Shown in pieces: positions 53,671 through 63,442 of a stretch of DNA of 64,000 nt. A program made the position numbers and the translations under genes. How positions within the stretch are numbered: position 1 is the stretch's first letter; each line of letters opens with the position of its first letter. This DNA is from Pseudobdellovibrionaceae bacterium (GTDB lineage: Bacteria > Bdellovibrionota > Bdellovibrionia > Bdellovibrionales > UBA1609): NCBI GenBank assembly GCA_020635055.1, contig JACKAN010000008.1, positions 62,001 through 126,000 on the forward strand. Direction: 5' to 3'. The notes below the pieces were generated by a model. The model was not told the DNA's origin, made no database searches, and saw only the letters and a list, made by a program, of their open reading frames with translations.

Positions 53671-54914
53671 AGCGATTCTGTCTCCCTAATTTGCCAGCGA
53701 TTATGTCTCTTTTCGGTTTAATTTGCTTTTTTTCTTATAGTTTCCTCGAAAAGTTTAACGTCCAGTTTTCTGTTAGCGAAAAAAACAGCTGATTCTCCAT
53801 CTTTATAAAATCTCAGTTCAACCCTTTGGTTGGTAATATTGCCCGGAGGATTCAATATTTGATAATAGTTTGTTTTCCATTTAAACGTGTTATCGTAATT
53901 AATTTTTCTATGTGCTCTCTGACAGAGAGCCTCTCTTAAAACATTTTTATCGGGAGCTGGTCTGTATTTAACCTCACTAGACTTTGCTTTTATTGTTTTT
54001 GTCTTATTCCAGTATTCTCCTATAAACTCATTTTTAAGATATTCATTCGCTTTCTCCATATCGGTTATTCCTAGTGTTCTTAACTCTGCAACAAGGCGAT
54101 CTTGTGGTACCTGGAACCATCTCTCTATTCTTCCTTTGGCTTGAGGTGAATTTGCAAAAATAAGCTCTATTCCTAAAATGTCACAAGCTTCTCTAAAGTC
54201 ACCAAAGTTTGCACGCTTTGAACCACCCAACCAACCGGCTCGATCAACGTAAACACCCCATGGCACACCATATACCTTAATCACTTGTTCTAAAATATCC
54301 ATACAGTTTAGAGTTGTTTCTGACTCATAAAACTCAGCTGCTGCAATTTTGCTTGTGGCATCATCTATAGCAGCAATTAGTACCCACTCTTCACCAGGTA
54401 CATAACAATGTGGAGAGCCATCCATTTGTAATAAATAACCCTCAGAAGCCATTCTTGGCCGCTTCTTCCTGTCATTTTCTTTCTTACTACGTCTGCGTTT
54501 TTTAACCACATTAATCTCATGGCACCATCTCCTGAGGGTGCTGTAACTCAAGTTAATTCCATGGCCATCTCGCAGTGTTTCCTGTATATGCGTAATATTA
54601 CGATCAAAATAATGTTTCTCGATCATTGATTTTACATGGGACTCTAACAATTCAGACTGCTTATTCTTTGGCCTCTTTGAAGTGTTTCCATGTTTAATAC
54701 CAAGTAAACCCTTATTCCGAACTCGCCCTGCCATTCTTGTAATCGTTCGCTCTGATACGTCAAGCAGCAATGAAACCTCTTTACGAGTGTATTTCCTTAG
54801 AATAAACCCTTCGATCTGTTCATATTTAAAAATCTCCCTCTTTGACACAAAAACCCCCATGGTCCCTCCTTGATGTGTAGGGACATTAGTCTATACAGGG
54901 AGACAGAATCGCTG
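53671..54914 (-). mobile_element. ISNCY-type insertion sequence
   Basis: Inverted ends begin CAGCGATTCTGTCTCCCT on the transposase-stop side (about 53671) and on the start side (about 54914). A further AGCGATTATGTCTC copy lies just inside at 53696. Because about 60 bases beyond the start-side end are also shared with the partial copy, the true outer boundary may lie near 54968. No target duplication is certain. Confidence 0.7.
53718..54860 (-). CDS. ISNCY family transposase
   Basis: The 380-residue protein has an N-terminal HTH (YTRKEVSLLLDVSERTITRMAGR), the first Asp in LLQMDGSPHCYV, IDDATSKIAAAEFYESETT, the second Asp in YVDRAGWLGG, and IELIFANSPQAKGRIERWFQVPQDRLV with the Glu. This is the characteristic ISNCY text. 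AAGGAGGGACC precedes the ATG. It appears intact. Confidence 0.9.
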   Translation of the reverse strand: MGVFVSKREIFKYEQIEGFILRKYTRKEVSLLLDVSERTITRMAGRVRNKGLLGIKHGNTSKRPKNKQSELLESHVKSMIEKHYFDRNITHIQETLRDGHGINLSYSTLRRWCHEINVVKKRRRSKKENDRKKRPRMASEGYLLQMDGSPHCYVPGEEWVLIAAIDDATSKIAAAEFYESETTLNCMDILEQVIKVYGVPWGVYVDRAGWLGGSKRANFGDFREACDILGIELIFANSPQAKGRIERWFQVPQDRLVAELRTLGITDMEKANEYLKNEFIGEYWNKTKTIKAKSSEVKYRPAPDKNVLREALCQRAHRKINYDNTFKWKTNYYQILNPPGNITNQRVELRFYKDGESAVFFANRKLDVKLFEETIRKKAN

Positions 54915-56019
54915 AAGAATTATTACGGGACAAAATCGTATCAAAACAACACAGCTTCCATTCAGAACGTAATTTTGTTAAATCAAGACGCATAGCTAAG
55001 CTTTTCAATCATTCTAAATACTTATACGCACCACACTGACAAAATCTTCCAAAGTTAAGACTTTGTGGGTACAGAAAATTCAAGTTATGATTGAAAATAC
55101 CGATTATATATAAATGAACAGAATGTTAACTGTATTGTTCAGAATAAGTCATCTATTCCTAGCGAAAGGTCGATCAATCATTGGCATTAAAGACAGGAAG
55201 TGTCCTCCTTTTTTTCTTAAATATCGAAAACTTCTTTTTCTTCTCATTTCATTTGCTCCATTTGCCAATCTTCAAGCTCAATCTCCTCAGAGTTTAACTC
55301 TACAAGGTACTATTTACGATGCTAGTGATTTTCCACAAGAAGGATCCTCAGTAAGTTTTGTTGTGCAAATTTTATCTTCTGACGGCAATTCTTGCTTGCT
55401 TTACGAGGAATCTCACAATTTAAATATGACAGATTCAGCAGGAGCTTTTTCCTTGATTCTAGGTACAGGCACACGCAGTGGTGTGAATTATGAAGATACG
55501 AACACACTTGCCTTAGCTATGGATAACACTCTCGGTGTTCAGAGTTCACTAACTTGTGCCGTAGGTAGTTCATATGATCCTGCCCCAGGAGACTCTAGGG
55601 ATGTGTTAATAAGTTTTAATGATGGTTCAGGGATACAAACTCTCACACAAAATCTTTTAGTTCAAGCCGTTCCATATTCATTTTTTGCAGACAATACGGA
55701 AAGGCTTCAAGGAAAGACAGCCACAGATTTTTTACAAGTGAATACCGGTACGGCGTCATTATCGCAAGCGAATTTAGAAAGTGTATTTTCCACAACAAAT
55801 TATCCAAATTTAACTGATTTGTTGTCTGTATCACCGTCAGAATATGTGCGCACGGGATCAAATGGTGCCGCATCGATTCCAAAGATAACGGGAACTCCTG
55901 GGTCTGGCTTAGCGGCAGGACAAATTTGGTATGACGATACAACAAATATTGTAAAATATTACGATGGCACAAGTGTGCAGTCTTTATCCGGTTCAAGCTC
56001 TGGAGATTTAATTTCAACA

Positions 56020-56393
56020 AATAACTTAAGCGACTTGGGCAATGTAGGAACTGCTCGTACTAATTTGGGTTTAGGTACTGCGGCTTTACTTTCTGAAGAC
56101 TCAGACAACACTTTTGTCAATGGACAACTTGTGGCTTTTGATAGTGCGAGCATGACTTGCGCAGCTGGTGAGTATTTAACGATTCAAGGTCCTGGCCCGA
56201 CATATTCTTACACATGTGGAACTCCTTCGGCTACGGATGCAACAAAGTTACCATTAGCTGGTGGTACGATGACTGGGCCTTTAGTGAATAATTCTAATTC
56301 TGCATCTACGGCGCTAGCAATATTTCAATCAGGTGTCGGACACGCAGCTACATTTATGGGCGGAAATGTGGGGATTGGAACAGCTTCTCCAAA
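56020..56393 (+). repeat. 374-bp internal direct repeat, copy 1
   Basis: Nearly identical to 58646-59019, with differences confined to a handful of bases around the LAGGTMTGPLVNN segment and one elsewhere. The repeat encodes NLSDLGNVGTARTNLGLGTAALL through FMGGNVGIGTASP. Confidence 0.95.
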
Positions 56394-57063
56394 CTCCCAG
56401 CTTAATATTATTGGAGCTAATGGTATTGGTACAAATGATGCCATTTTGGTTTTAGATGTTAAAGGCGGAACAGGTGGCACAGGGAAAGTAGGTGGAGGGA
56501 TAAACCTAGAAGCTGGAGATGGAGGAGCTTCTTTTGGAAATGGTGGTGCTGTATCAGTTAATGGTGGTGCCGGGGGGATTGGTGGTACAGTGGCTATCAA
56601 TGGTGGTAATTATCAAACTTCACCCAATACAGGAGGATATATTTCACTTTATGGTAGCGGATCAGTTACTACAGGCTCCGTAGTTATAGGGTCAGGATTA
56701 ACCAATGGTGTAGTGGGTGGATCAGGTAGTGTATCGATTCAAACGGCATTGACACAATTTGGTGTTACTCCAGGTCCAATTAGTTTGACATCAGGTGCAG
56801 GATCTATTGGTGGTTTAGGTGGATCAATAAATCTATCTGCAGGTGCTGGTGGGCCATCTAATGGCACTGGTGGAAATATATCACTCAATCCAGGTCCTAA
56901 GGGTGGTAGTGGGAGTGATGGCAATATTTTACTTGCACCAACTCAGGGAAGTGTGGGGATTGGAACTTCTTCTCCAGCGAGACTTCTTAATGTCGCAGGT
57001 CCTATGAGAATAGATCCCACAGCATTACCAGGAACACCAGGTGCCGGTGATATAGCGATTGAT

Positions 57064-58313
57064 GAGGCTGTCGCCAAAGTCCGTCATACCTAGCCAATTA
57101 AGAGAGAATATTTTATTTTTCCAAAATGTTAAAAAAAGAAGATCCCCAGCTGAAGATGTATGATGATTTACTAGAAAGGCTTGTCCCTGATTCTCATATC
57201 TACCGTAGATTATCTTTATTAATTGATTTCCCCACATTATTGACTCCTCTTGAGAGTTGTTACTCTAAATTGGGTGCAGGCTCAGAGCCATTAACAAGGG
57301 GGTTTAAAACTTTATTAATTCAGTTTTGGGAGGATTTGTCAGATCGACAACTAGAAAAGTACCTTCAAGAAAACAATACGGCCAAATGGTTTTGTGGATA
57401 CGGGCTTGAGGAGCGCACTCCAGATCATAGTTATTTTGGGCGCTTGAGAAAAAGAATAGGTACTGAGGAGTTAAGGAAACTTTTTAATACAATCACTGAC
57501 TCAATAAAAAATGCGGGTTATGTGGGAGGTGCCTTCACATTTGTGGATGCTTCATCAATGGTGGCTAAAGTAAACATATGGAAAGCCCGAGATAAGGCGA
57601 TATCAGATAAAAAGAACGAAGAAAAAGATGATGATGATAATCCTAAAATGAACAATAAAAATATTGAGAACTATTCACCAGACCCAGATGCTAGGTATGG
57701 GTGTAAGGGAAAAAATAAGTTTTGGCTGGGCTATAAGAGGCATCATCAAGTAGATATGAGCCAAGGAATAATAACAGAAGTAAAAGTCACTGGGGCTGAC
57801 GTAACAGACGCAAAAGCCTTTGTGGAAGAGGAACTTTGCCCAGATAGTGGAATGGTGTTTTTAGATAAGGGATATGATAGTGATGCTGTAGATACGGAGA
57901 TAAGAAAGAAGGGTTGTGCAGATGGAACCATTAGAAAGAAGAATCGTAAGTTTAAGGACAGGGATTTGGATCGTTGGAGAAGTTCAGTGCGGATGCCTTT
58001 TGAAAGTACCTTTTCAAAAATAAGTAAATATTGTCGTTATCGAGGCAAAGAGAAAGTAGAGTTCCAGGCGTTGATGGAAGCTACAGTCCAAAATTTAAAG
58101 AGGGTCATCAGGATAGGTGCGCCCAATTTAAGTTTTTGATGGGATTAAGGGGGGAAGATAGCCCCTAAATATAAAAAATTAGCCCTAAAAATTTTTTAAC
58201 TCTAAAATATTGCATATGAAATGCAGCTCAGGGGATATCAAATCTTACTAAACGACTTTCATGTCTGTCAGATTTGAACTGGATTTTGTAAAATGAATTT
58301 TTGCAACAGCCTC
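57064..58313 (+). mobile_element. IS5-like element, copy 2, complete
   Basis: The 1,250-base element has ends beginning GAGGCTGTCGCCAAAG on the left and GAGGCTGTTGCAAAAA on the right (inverted). TTGAT is duplicated at 57059-57063 and 58314-58318. It interrupts the large surface gene in the same orientation. Confidence 0.93.
57126..58139 (+). CDS. IS5-like transposase, intact
   Basis: The 337-residue protein has an N-terminal DUF772-like helical domain (LLIQFWEDLSDRQLEKYLQENNTAKWFCGYGLEERTPDHSYFGRLRKR), the first Asp in FTFVDASSMVAK, the second in MVFLDKGYDSDAVD, and a C-terminal Glu region RWRSSVRMPFESTFSKISKYCRYRGKEK. It belongs to the IS5/IS1182-like DDE group; the exact subgroup is unclear. 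A lysine- and aspartate-rich insertion (EEKDDDDNPKMNNKN) follows the first Asp. Confidence 0.9.
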   Translation: MLKKEDPQLKMYDDLLERLVPDSHIYRRLSLLIDFPTLLTPLESCYSKLGAGSEPLTRGFKTLLIQFWEDLSDRQLEKYLQENNTAKWFCGYGLEERTPDHSYFGRLRKRIGTEELRKLFNTITDSIKNAGYVGGAFTFVDASSMVAKVNIWKARDKAISDKKNEEKDDDDNPKMNNKNIENYSPDPDARYGCKGKNKFWLGYKRHHQVDMSQGIITEVKVTGADVTDAKAFVEEELCPDSGMVFLDKGYDSDAVDTEIRKKGCADGTIRKKNRKFKDRDLDRWRSSVRMPFESTFSKISKYCRYRGKEKVEFQALMEATVQNLKRVIRIGAPNLSF

Positions 58314-58645
58314 TTGATAGTGGAGCAAGCAATGCCCTTAAATATCACAATGGCAGTGGTTGGGTAACTTTAGGTTCAGGCTCTGGAGATTTAGTTTCAA
58401 CAAATAACTTAAGTGAGCTTGCGAATGCGGGAACAGCACGCACCAACTTAGGTTTAGCCATTGGTACGAATGTACAAGCTTATGATCCTCAATTAACAGA
58501 TGTTGCAGCTTTAACACCAACAATAGATAATTTTGTAGGCGGAGATGGTTCAAATTTAGTTATGAGAACTCCGGCCCAAGTGCGCACGAGTTTAGGTTTA
58601 GGTACAGCCGCCACCAGTTCTACGGGTAATTTTTTACAAGTAGCG

Positions 58646-59019
58646 AATAACTTAAGCGACTTGGGCAATGTAGGAACTGCTCGTACTAATTTGGGTTTAG
58701 GTACTGCGGCTTTACTTTCTGAAGACTCAGACAACACTTTTGTCAATGGACAACTTGTGGCTTTTGATAGTGCGAGCATGACTTGCGCAGCTGGTGAGTA
58801 TTTAACGATTCAAGGTCCTGGCCCGACATATTCTTACACATGTGGAACTCCTTCGGCTACGGATGCAACAAAGTTACCATTAGCTGGTGGTATAATGACG
58901 GGTCCATTAGTAAACAATTCTAATTCTGCATCTACGGCGCTAGCAATATTTCAATCAGGTGTTGGACACGCAGCTACATTTATGGGCGGAAATGTGGGGA
59001 TTGGAACAGCTTCTCCAAC
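58646..59019 (+). repeat. 374-bp internal direct repeat, copy 2
   Basis: This is the counterpart of 56020-56393 in the second half of the split surface gene. The two copies are about 2.6 kb apart in the window but only about 1.4 kb apart in the uninterrupted gene. Confidence 0.95.
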
Positions 59020-60334
59020 AACACCCCTTTATGTGGTGGGGGATGTAACTTCGAAATTAAGTGGTACAACAGGTTCAATTATATTAACCAACTCTGGAGG
59101 TTCAAAGCCGAACATTAGAATGATAGGAGTTGATTCTAGTGTTCCAAGTTATATATCTGCCCATGGAAACTTACGCCTGGTTGCAGGAAACTCAGATCCG
59201 ACATCTGCAAATTTAGCTATTGGCATTGATAATACCGGCAATGTTGGTATTGGTACGGTAACCCCTGTGGCACCTCTTGATATTGCTGGTGACGTCAAAG
59301 TCGGGAACAGCAGCGTCGCTTGTACAGTCACAAATAAAGGATCTATACGTTATAATAATGCAAGCAGCGTCCTTGAGTTTTGTAATGGAGCTAGTTGGAA
59401 TTTAATTCAGGCGGCAGCCTGCAGTGATGCCACTCCTGATGTGTTGTCATTTTCGGATGAGGCAAATGCGACAACTAGTGCACTCTATACTTCTGATATT
59501 ATTGCAGTTACAGGTATCAACTGCAGTCTTCCCGTGACCATATCAGGGCAGGGGACTCCACAATTTCAAATTTGCAGTGATTCTGGGTGTTCGAGTGTTG
59601 TGCAAGGTTGGACTTCAGGACCTAGTTCAGTGGTTTCAGGTCAATTTATACAAGCACGGTTAACTGCAGACAGTATTGGTGGATCAACATTTCAAGCAAC
59701 AATGATTGTCGGGGCCGGAGCTACAGTTTGGAGCGTAACGACTGCAGGAAGTTGTGTAGGGAGTCCAGCGGTGGGAACTCTCTGTGCGGATGGCACAATT
59801 TACGCAGGGCTTTCACCTGATGGCAACACTCCAATGTACACTTCTCGTTGTGATGCGGGTCAAACTTGGAGTGGTGTAGCTTGTACAGGTTCCCGATCTT
59901 TGTTAACCTGGAATAATGGATCCACTAGCTGGTTCGCTACGGGGGTTTCTAATTCAGTCGCAGGGCAAAGTAATTCTTCGGCCTTGGATGTTGCTACAGA
60001 TATTGGCTCTCCCTATGTGGGAGCAAGTTATTGTGAAAGTTTAAATCTCAATGGCCACACCGATTGGTACCTTCCTTCCATAATGGAAGTTAATATTTTG
60101 TATTCAGGAAAGGGAGCCATCAAAAACTTTAATACAAGTGGAACATTTTATTGGTCATCAACAGAGTATGCTTCGAGTCCAGCGCAATACGGAAGTGCAC
60201 AAGAATTCAATGCAGGAAGTTTTGGCTGTTGTGGATCTCAAAAAAATTCTGGAAGGTATATCCGTTGCGTTCGCAAATAAACTAAATAAATAAATAACAA
60301 CAAAAAATTAATGTTGTCTGAGGCTTCATATTTA

Positions 60335-60360
60335 GAGGCTGTTGCAAAAATTCATTTTTC
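60335..60360 (-). mobile_element. Terminal remnant of an IS5-like element
   Basis: About 24 bases starting GAGGCTGTTGCAAAAATTC match the transposase-stop end of the IS5-like copies, then similarity stops. It lies at the breakpoint where queC has lost its 5' half. Confidence 0.8.
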
Positions 60361-60370
60361 AAAGCTCTGT

Positions 60371-60439
60371 GTATAAGTTGCTATGGAAGTAATCAGGAGT
60401 TAAACCCTAGGTCCTGATTACTTCCATAGCAACTTATAC
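60371..60439. repeat. Perfect 28-bp inverted repeat at the queC breakpoint
   Basis: The arms at 60371-60398 and 60412-60439 are perfectly complementary, with a 13-base loop. The right arm is in frame with the QueC coding sequence (PDYFHSNLY leading into LVPNRNGVFL), so the left arm looks like an inverted duplication of gene sequence rather than a terminator; there is no T-tract. Confidence 0.9.
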
Positions 60440-60799
60440 CTGGTACCTAATCGTAATGGAGTTTTTTTAAATATTGAAGCTACACTTGCTGAGTCTTTGA
60501 ATGCCGATCATGTAGTGGTTGGATTTAACAAGGAAGAGGCTCAAACATTTCCCGATAATTATGCTGATTATTTAAAATGTTTCAATACATGTTTTATATT
60601 CTCTACAGCCACTCACGTGCGAGTGCAGAGTTACACTTTGAAAATGAATAAAGCTGAAATTGTTAATTTAGGCAAATTACTAAATGTAGATTTTAGAGAG
60701 TTGTGGGCTTGTTATTTTGTAGGCAATAAGATTTGTGGAGAGTGTGAGTCATGTCAAAGATTTTTAAGGGCTTTGATTTCGGAAGGTGTGGATTTATGA
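60412..60799 (+). pseudogene. queC: QueC (7-cyano-7-deazaguanine synthase), 5'-truncated
   Basis: The frame contains LVPNRNGVFLNIEATLAESLNADHVVVGFNKEEAQTFPDN, MNKAEIVNLGKLL and the zinc site CGECESCQRF, the C-terminal half of QueC, which makes preQ0 for queuosine synthesis. The N-terminal PP-loop (SGGLDS, ATP site) is missing; upstream is an inverted duplication and an IS5-like end. About 128 codons remain. The gene overlaps the following DUF366 frame by four bases. Confidence 0.85.
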
Positions 60800-61425
60800 A
60801 GTTTCAATTTATCAACCAAGAAATTGAGTATGATGGCAGCCAACTTCATTCACTTTTTACCTATAGAAAATTTGAAAACCCTAGGTGACTCATTGTTATC
60901 TTGGGTGGGGTCTTGTCAGGTTAAAGTTGAATATATGGTGGATGGGGAAGATCTCAATCAAGGAGCAAAAATTTGTGGAAATAAAATGCTACATTTTATT
61001 TGGGAGAAATTCAATACACCACTTTCGACGGCTGTGGCTGTACAGCGTTTAGTGTCTTCTTTGGACTTAGATACTCTCAGAGAGCTGGAGGCGATAGAAT
61101 TTGAGATAAATAATCGGCCTATGAAAGTCCTAGACTGGAGGACGCCTAATGAAGTGATGTTGGGGAAAAGTTTCACTGGGAAATTGTAGTCAGGTTTATC
61201 TGTTAAACAAAAAATTAAACATAAGCATCGCTACAATTTCTCCGATTTCTGCTCTGATTCACGGGTCTCTAAATATTGAAAATGAAGGAACTCCTGTAGA
61301 AACACTTTGGTTACTAGATTTGAAAATTAATACAGGGGATTTTGATTTAAATTTTAGTAAGAGAGTATTATTAGAAATGCAAAAAATGAATCTGGCCACA
61401 CAAAAAGTTAACTGGGTAAAATAGT
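60796..61425 (+). pseudogene. DUF366-family gene, frameshifted and interrupted by IS30-like sequence
   Basis: The start (MKFQFINQEIEYDGSQLHSLFTYR), the middle in another frame (LGDSLLSWVGSCQVKVEYMVDGEDLNQGAKICGNKMLHF) and the end (LNISIATISPISALIHGSLNIENEGTPVETLWLLDL to NWVK) match DUF366 in order. One frameshift lies near 60885, and about 120 bases of IS30-type sequence separate middle and end. Together with the truncated queC it formed a two-gene operon. Family function is not established. Confidence 0.75.
61070..61195 (+). mobile_element. IS30-like transposase C-terminal relic
   Basis: The frame reads LEAIEFEINNRPMKVLDWRTPNEVML, the conserved C-terminal signature of IS30 transposases. It sits inside the DUF366 gene and is fused in frame to its middle part. 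Boundaries are approximate. Confidence 0.7.
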
Positions 61426-61903
61426 AAGTATTTCATGACTGAAAAATAGTGATACAGTGAATGACTGTTCGGTGAATCGTCAAAAATTATCGAATATTAG
61501 GGGTTAGGCTACTGTGGCTATTGCTAAGTCTGCAAATATACTTAGTTCTAATTTTTGGAAGGTTCTGTACCCATCTAGCTCTGGCATAGAGGTTTCTCTT
61601 GTTTTCCTGCAAGAATGTTCACCTGGGAATGCATAGAGCTGCTTGTCTACAGTTTGTCGCGTCAATTTTTGTAGGGATGGCATTTTGATATTTTGAGAAT
61701 AAGCAAAGATCGCAATATAAAAAACTATAGGTATACAAATTGTAAGCACACAAAATTATAATCTTAAAACATGGTATGACTATTGCAAATATTTAAAATC
61801 TCAAGTCATTTATATGTATGTGATGTTATAGTCAATTTTATACGAACAAAACAAGCTTGGGCAAAACTATTGTATCACTTTTTTAAAAAGAGGAAGAAGT
61901 ATA
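61426..61903. other. Stretch without a supported gene
   Basis: An 81-codon minus frame (61504-61749) is the only open frame of note; it has no ribosome-binding site or recognised product, though MPSLQKLTRQTVDKQLYAFPG looks more coding-like than random and may be a relic. The last 100 bases hold the promoter and GAGGAAG site of the next gene. Confidence 0.4.
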
Positions 61904-63337
61904 ATGAATTTTACAGTATTTATAGTTTTAATATTATTATGCCAAAATTTATTTGCAAATAATAGGAGTGATACATCCTGTGGAGACTTTCTGGGGGCAC
62001 CTCGTGATTCTAAAATTGAACGAATTGTTAATGATATGTATGTAGATGGATCTATAAAAACAATATTTAAAGATCTAGATATGACAGGGCTTTGCACTAT
62101 CTACTGCAGTTTAAATATATTAGAAGTTTATCGTCGTTTTCATGGTTTTGCTACGCCAACATTAATTGAGCGATCTCTTGAGGCAAAAGAGTTGCATTCT
62201 GTATTTGTTACGGCATCAAAAAAGTTATTAGATTACAAAGGTTTTAAAACTCCCGAAGTCTTTGGGATGCTGAATTTTCTTTTAATAAATTATGGGTTAT
62301 CAGACAGAATGAAACTGACATATGAACCAAATCTTAAAGAAAATGAGTTATTTATTGCCAATGGTGAAAGTCTTTTATTATTTACATTGTCTTTAAAATA
62401 TAAAAAAACACGTGGTCATGCAATTTATGTATATAAAATCCAAGGCGATAACTTGTGGGCTATCGACCCCAATAAAGAGGATCTAAGAAAGTTTGAAATT
62501 AGAAAGAATGAAGATGGAAGTGTCATCCTAATGGATGTATTAGATCCAGAATCAGATTCGGGAACACTAGAAATTGTAGAGGGAATTCGAATTTCTCCTG
62601 AGGTACCCATATTAAACCCTGCAATATCCGAAAGCGAATTAAGGAGTGAATATTACAATAATATTCAAATAACACTCAATAATTTAGTTTTATTGAGATT
62701 GTTGATTAGTGATAGGTCTGAACTCATTTCAAATAGAATTATAAATAACCCGAAAGAGACTTTAGACGGTCTTTTTAAAACATATTTTACGGCACTCGCA
62801 GCTCGCAACCAAATGGAGTTAAGTGCTATATCCTTTCCTGACTCAGGACTTGCATTTCAAGTAGCTTTACATGTTACTGATATAGAAGAGGCATTAAGGG
62901 AATCTGATTTTATGAGTTGGGTAAAAAAACATCATCTTGTAGATGGAATAACTGAGGAGATAGTGATTCCTGATTTCAGTAGTCAGTTAATAGCCGAACA
63001 GTTAGAAAATGAAGTAAGTGATCAAATTAAGAGCAAAAAGGCTGAACTAATAAAGGCGGCACAGAAATATTTAAATAAAGATTCTTACAATGATTCTGAA
63101 ATAATTTATGATTTACAAAATTTAATAAATGGCTATACAGAATTAGCAGTAAAGAGTGGTCTCTCTAGTGAAGCCGTACATCGGTTTCTAGATGAGTACT
63201 TTGATATTTTGGATGCAATAATGAAAAAAGATTTTATAAAAGTAAAACTTGTTACAAATAAATCTGCAGCTAGCTTAATGATTTATGAATGGAATATGAT
63301 TCTTAAGGAACGAAGAGAAAATTCTGAAAATTATTGA
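61904..63337 (+). CDS. Secreted protein with possible papain-like cysteine-peptidase signature
   Basis: The 477-residue protein has a signal peptide (MNFTVFIVLILLCQNLFANN). Residues 60-80 (DMTGLCTIYCSLNILEVYRRF) could carry a nucleophilic Cys (Cys64 or Cys68) at the head of a helix, and residues 170-190 (TRGHAIYVYKIQGDNLWAIDPN) have the His, beta-strands and Asp/Asn order of papain-like or C39-like folds (His172, Asp188 or Asn190). The C-terminal 270 residues are helical and unassigned. A GAGGAAG site precedes the ATG. Peptidase activity is a hypothesis; it could be an inactive relative. Confidence 0.55.
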   Translation: MNFTVFIVLILLCQNLFANNRSDTSCGDFLGAPRDSKIERIVNDMYVDGSIKTIFKDLDMTGLCTIYCSLNILEVYRRFHGFATPTLIERSLEAKELHSVFVTASKKLLDYKGFKTPEVFGMLNFLLINYGLSDRMKLTYEPNLKENELFIANGESLLLFTLSLKYKKTRGHAIYVYKIQGDNLWAIDPNKEDLRKFEIRKNEDGSVILMDVLDPESDSGTLEIVEGIRISPEVPILNPAISESELRSEYYNNIQITLNNLVLLRLLISDRSELISNRIINNPKETLDGLFKTYFTALAARNQMELSAISFPDSGLAFQVALHVTDIEEALRESDFMSWVKKHHLVDGITEEIVIPDFSSQLIAEQLENEVSDQIKSKKAELIKAAQKYLNKDSYNDSEIIYDLQNLINGYTELAVKSGLSSEAVHRFLDEYFDILDAIMKKDFIKVKLVTNKSAASLMIYEWNMILKERRENSENY

Positions 63338-63339
63338 TA

Positions 63340-63442
63340 ATACCAATTACATTATTTAATTCCTATTCTTAATTCTCTGCAAGTATTATAAAAGCAAGGT
63401 TTCTGTTTCCATAAAAGGAGAATTATTTCTTGTAATTGGTAT
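63340..63442. repeat. MITE-like 103-bp element with 12-bp terminal inverted repeats
   Basis: The ends ATACCAATTACA (63340-63351) and TGTAATTGGTAT (63431-63442) are perfectly complementary and enclose non-coding AT-rich DNA. The right arm directly abuts the IS4 relic. No transposase is inside. Confidence 0.5.

Larger units (their letters stand above)
55114..60280 (+). pseudogene. Large exported surface protein (NVGIG repeats, DUF1566-like C-terminus), split by an IS5-like element
   Basis: Two open frames (55114-57063 and 58319-60280) join in frame when the IS and one TTGAT copy are removed, giving about 1,303 residues. A signal-like segment ends near FANLQA. The N-terminal part (LTLQGTIYDASDFPQEGSSVSFVVQIL) and many Gly/Ser/Thr-rich, NVGIGTASP and TARTNLGLGTA repeats resemble tail-fibre-like surface proteins common in Bdellovibrio. 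The C-terminus (DWYLPSIMEVNILYSGKGAI; FYWSSTEYASS; GRYIRCVRK) is a DUF1566/Lcl_C-like domain. A role in adhesion or prey contact is inferred. The frame has no convincing ribosome-binding site at 55114. Confidence 0.85.

Noticed and set aside
54810..54968. CRISPR-like direct repeat
   Set aside because: Only two copies exist, both explained by the ISNCY element and its fragment; no spacer-repeat periodicity is present anywhere in the window.
57025..57237. Small open frames repeated at the IS5-like ends on the opposite strand
   Set aside because: They are antisense shadows of the transposase N-terminus and recur only because the IS recurs.
60371..60439. Long hairpin as a transcription terminator
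   Set aside because: There is no following T-tract, the stem is not GC-rich, and one arm is coding sequence of queC.
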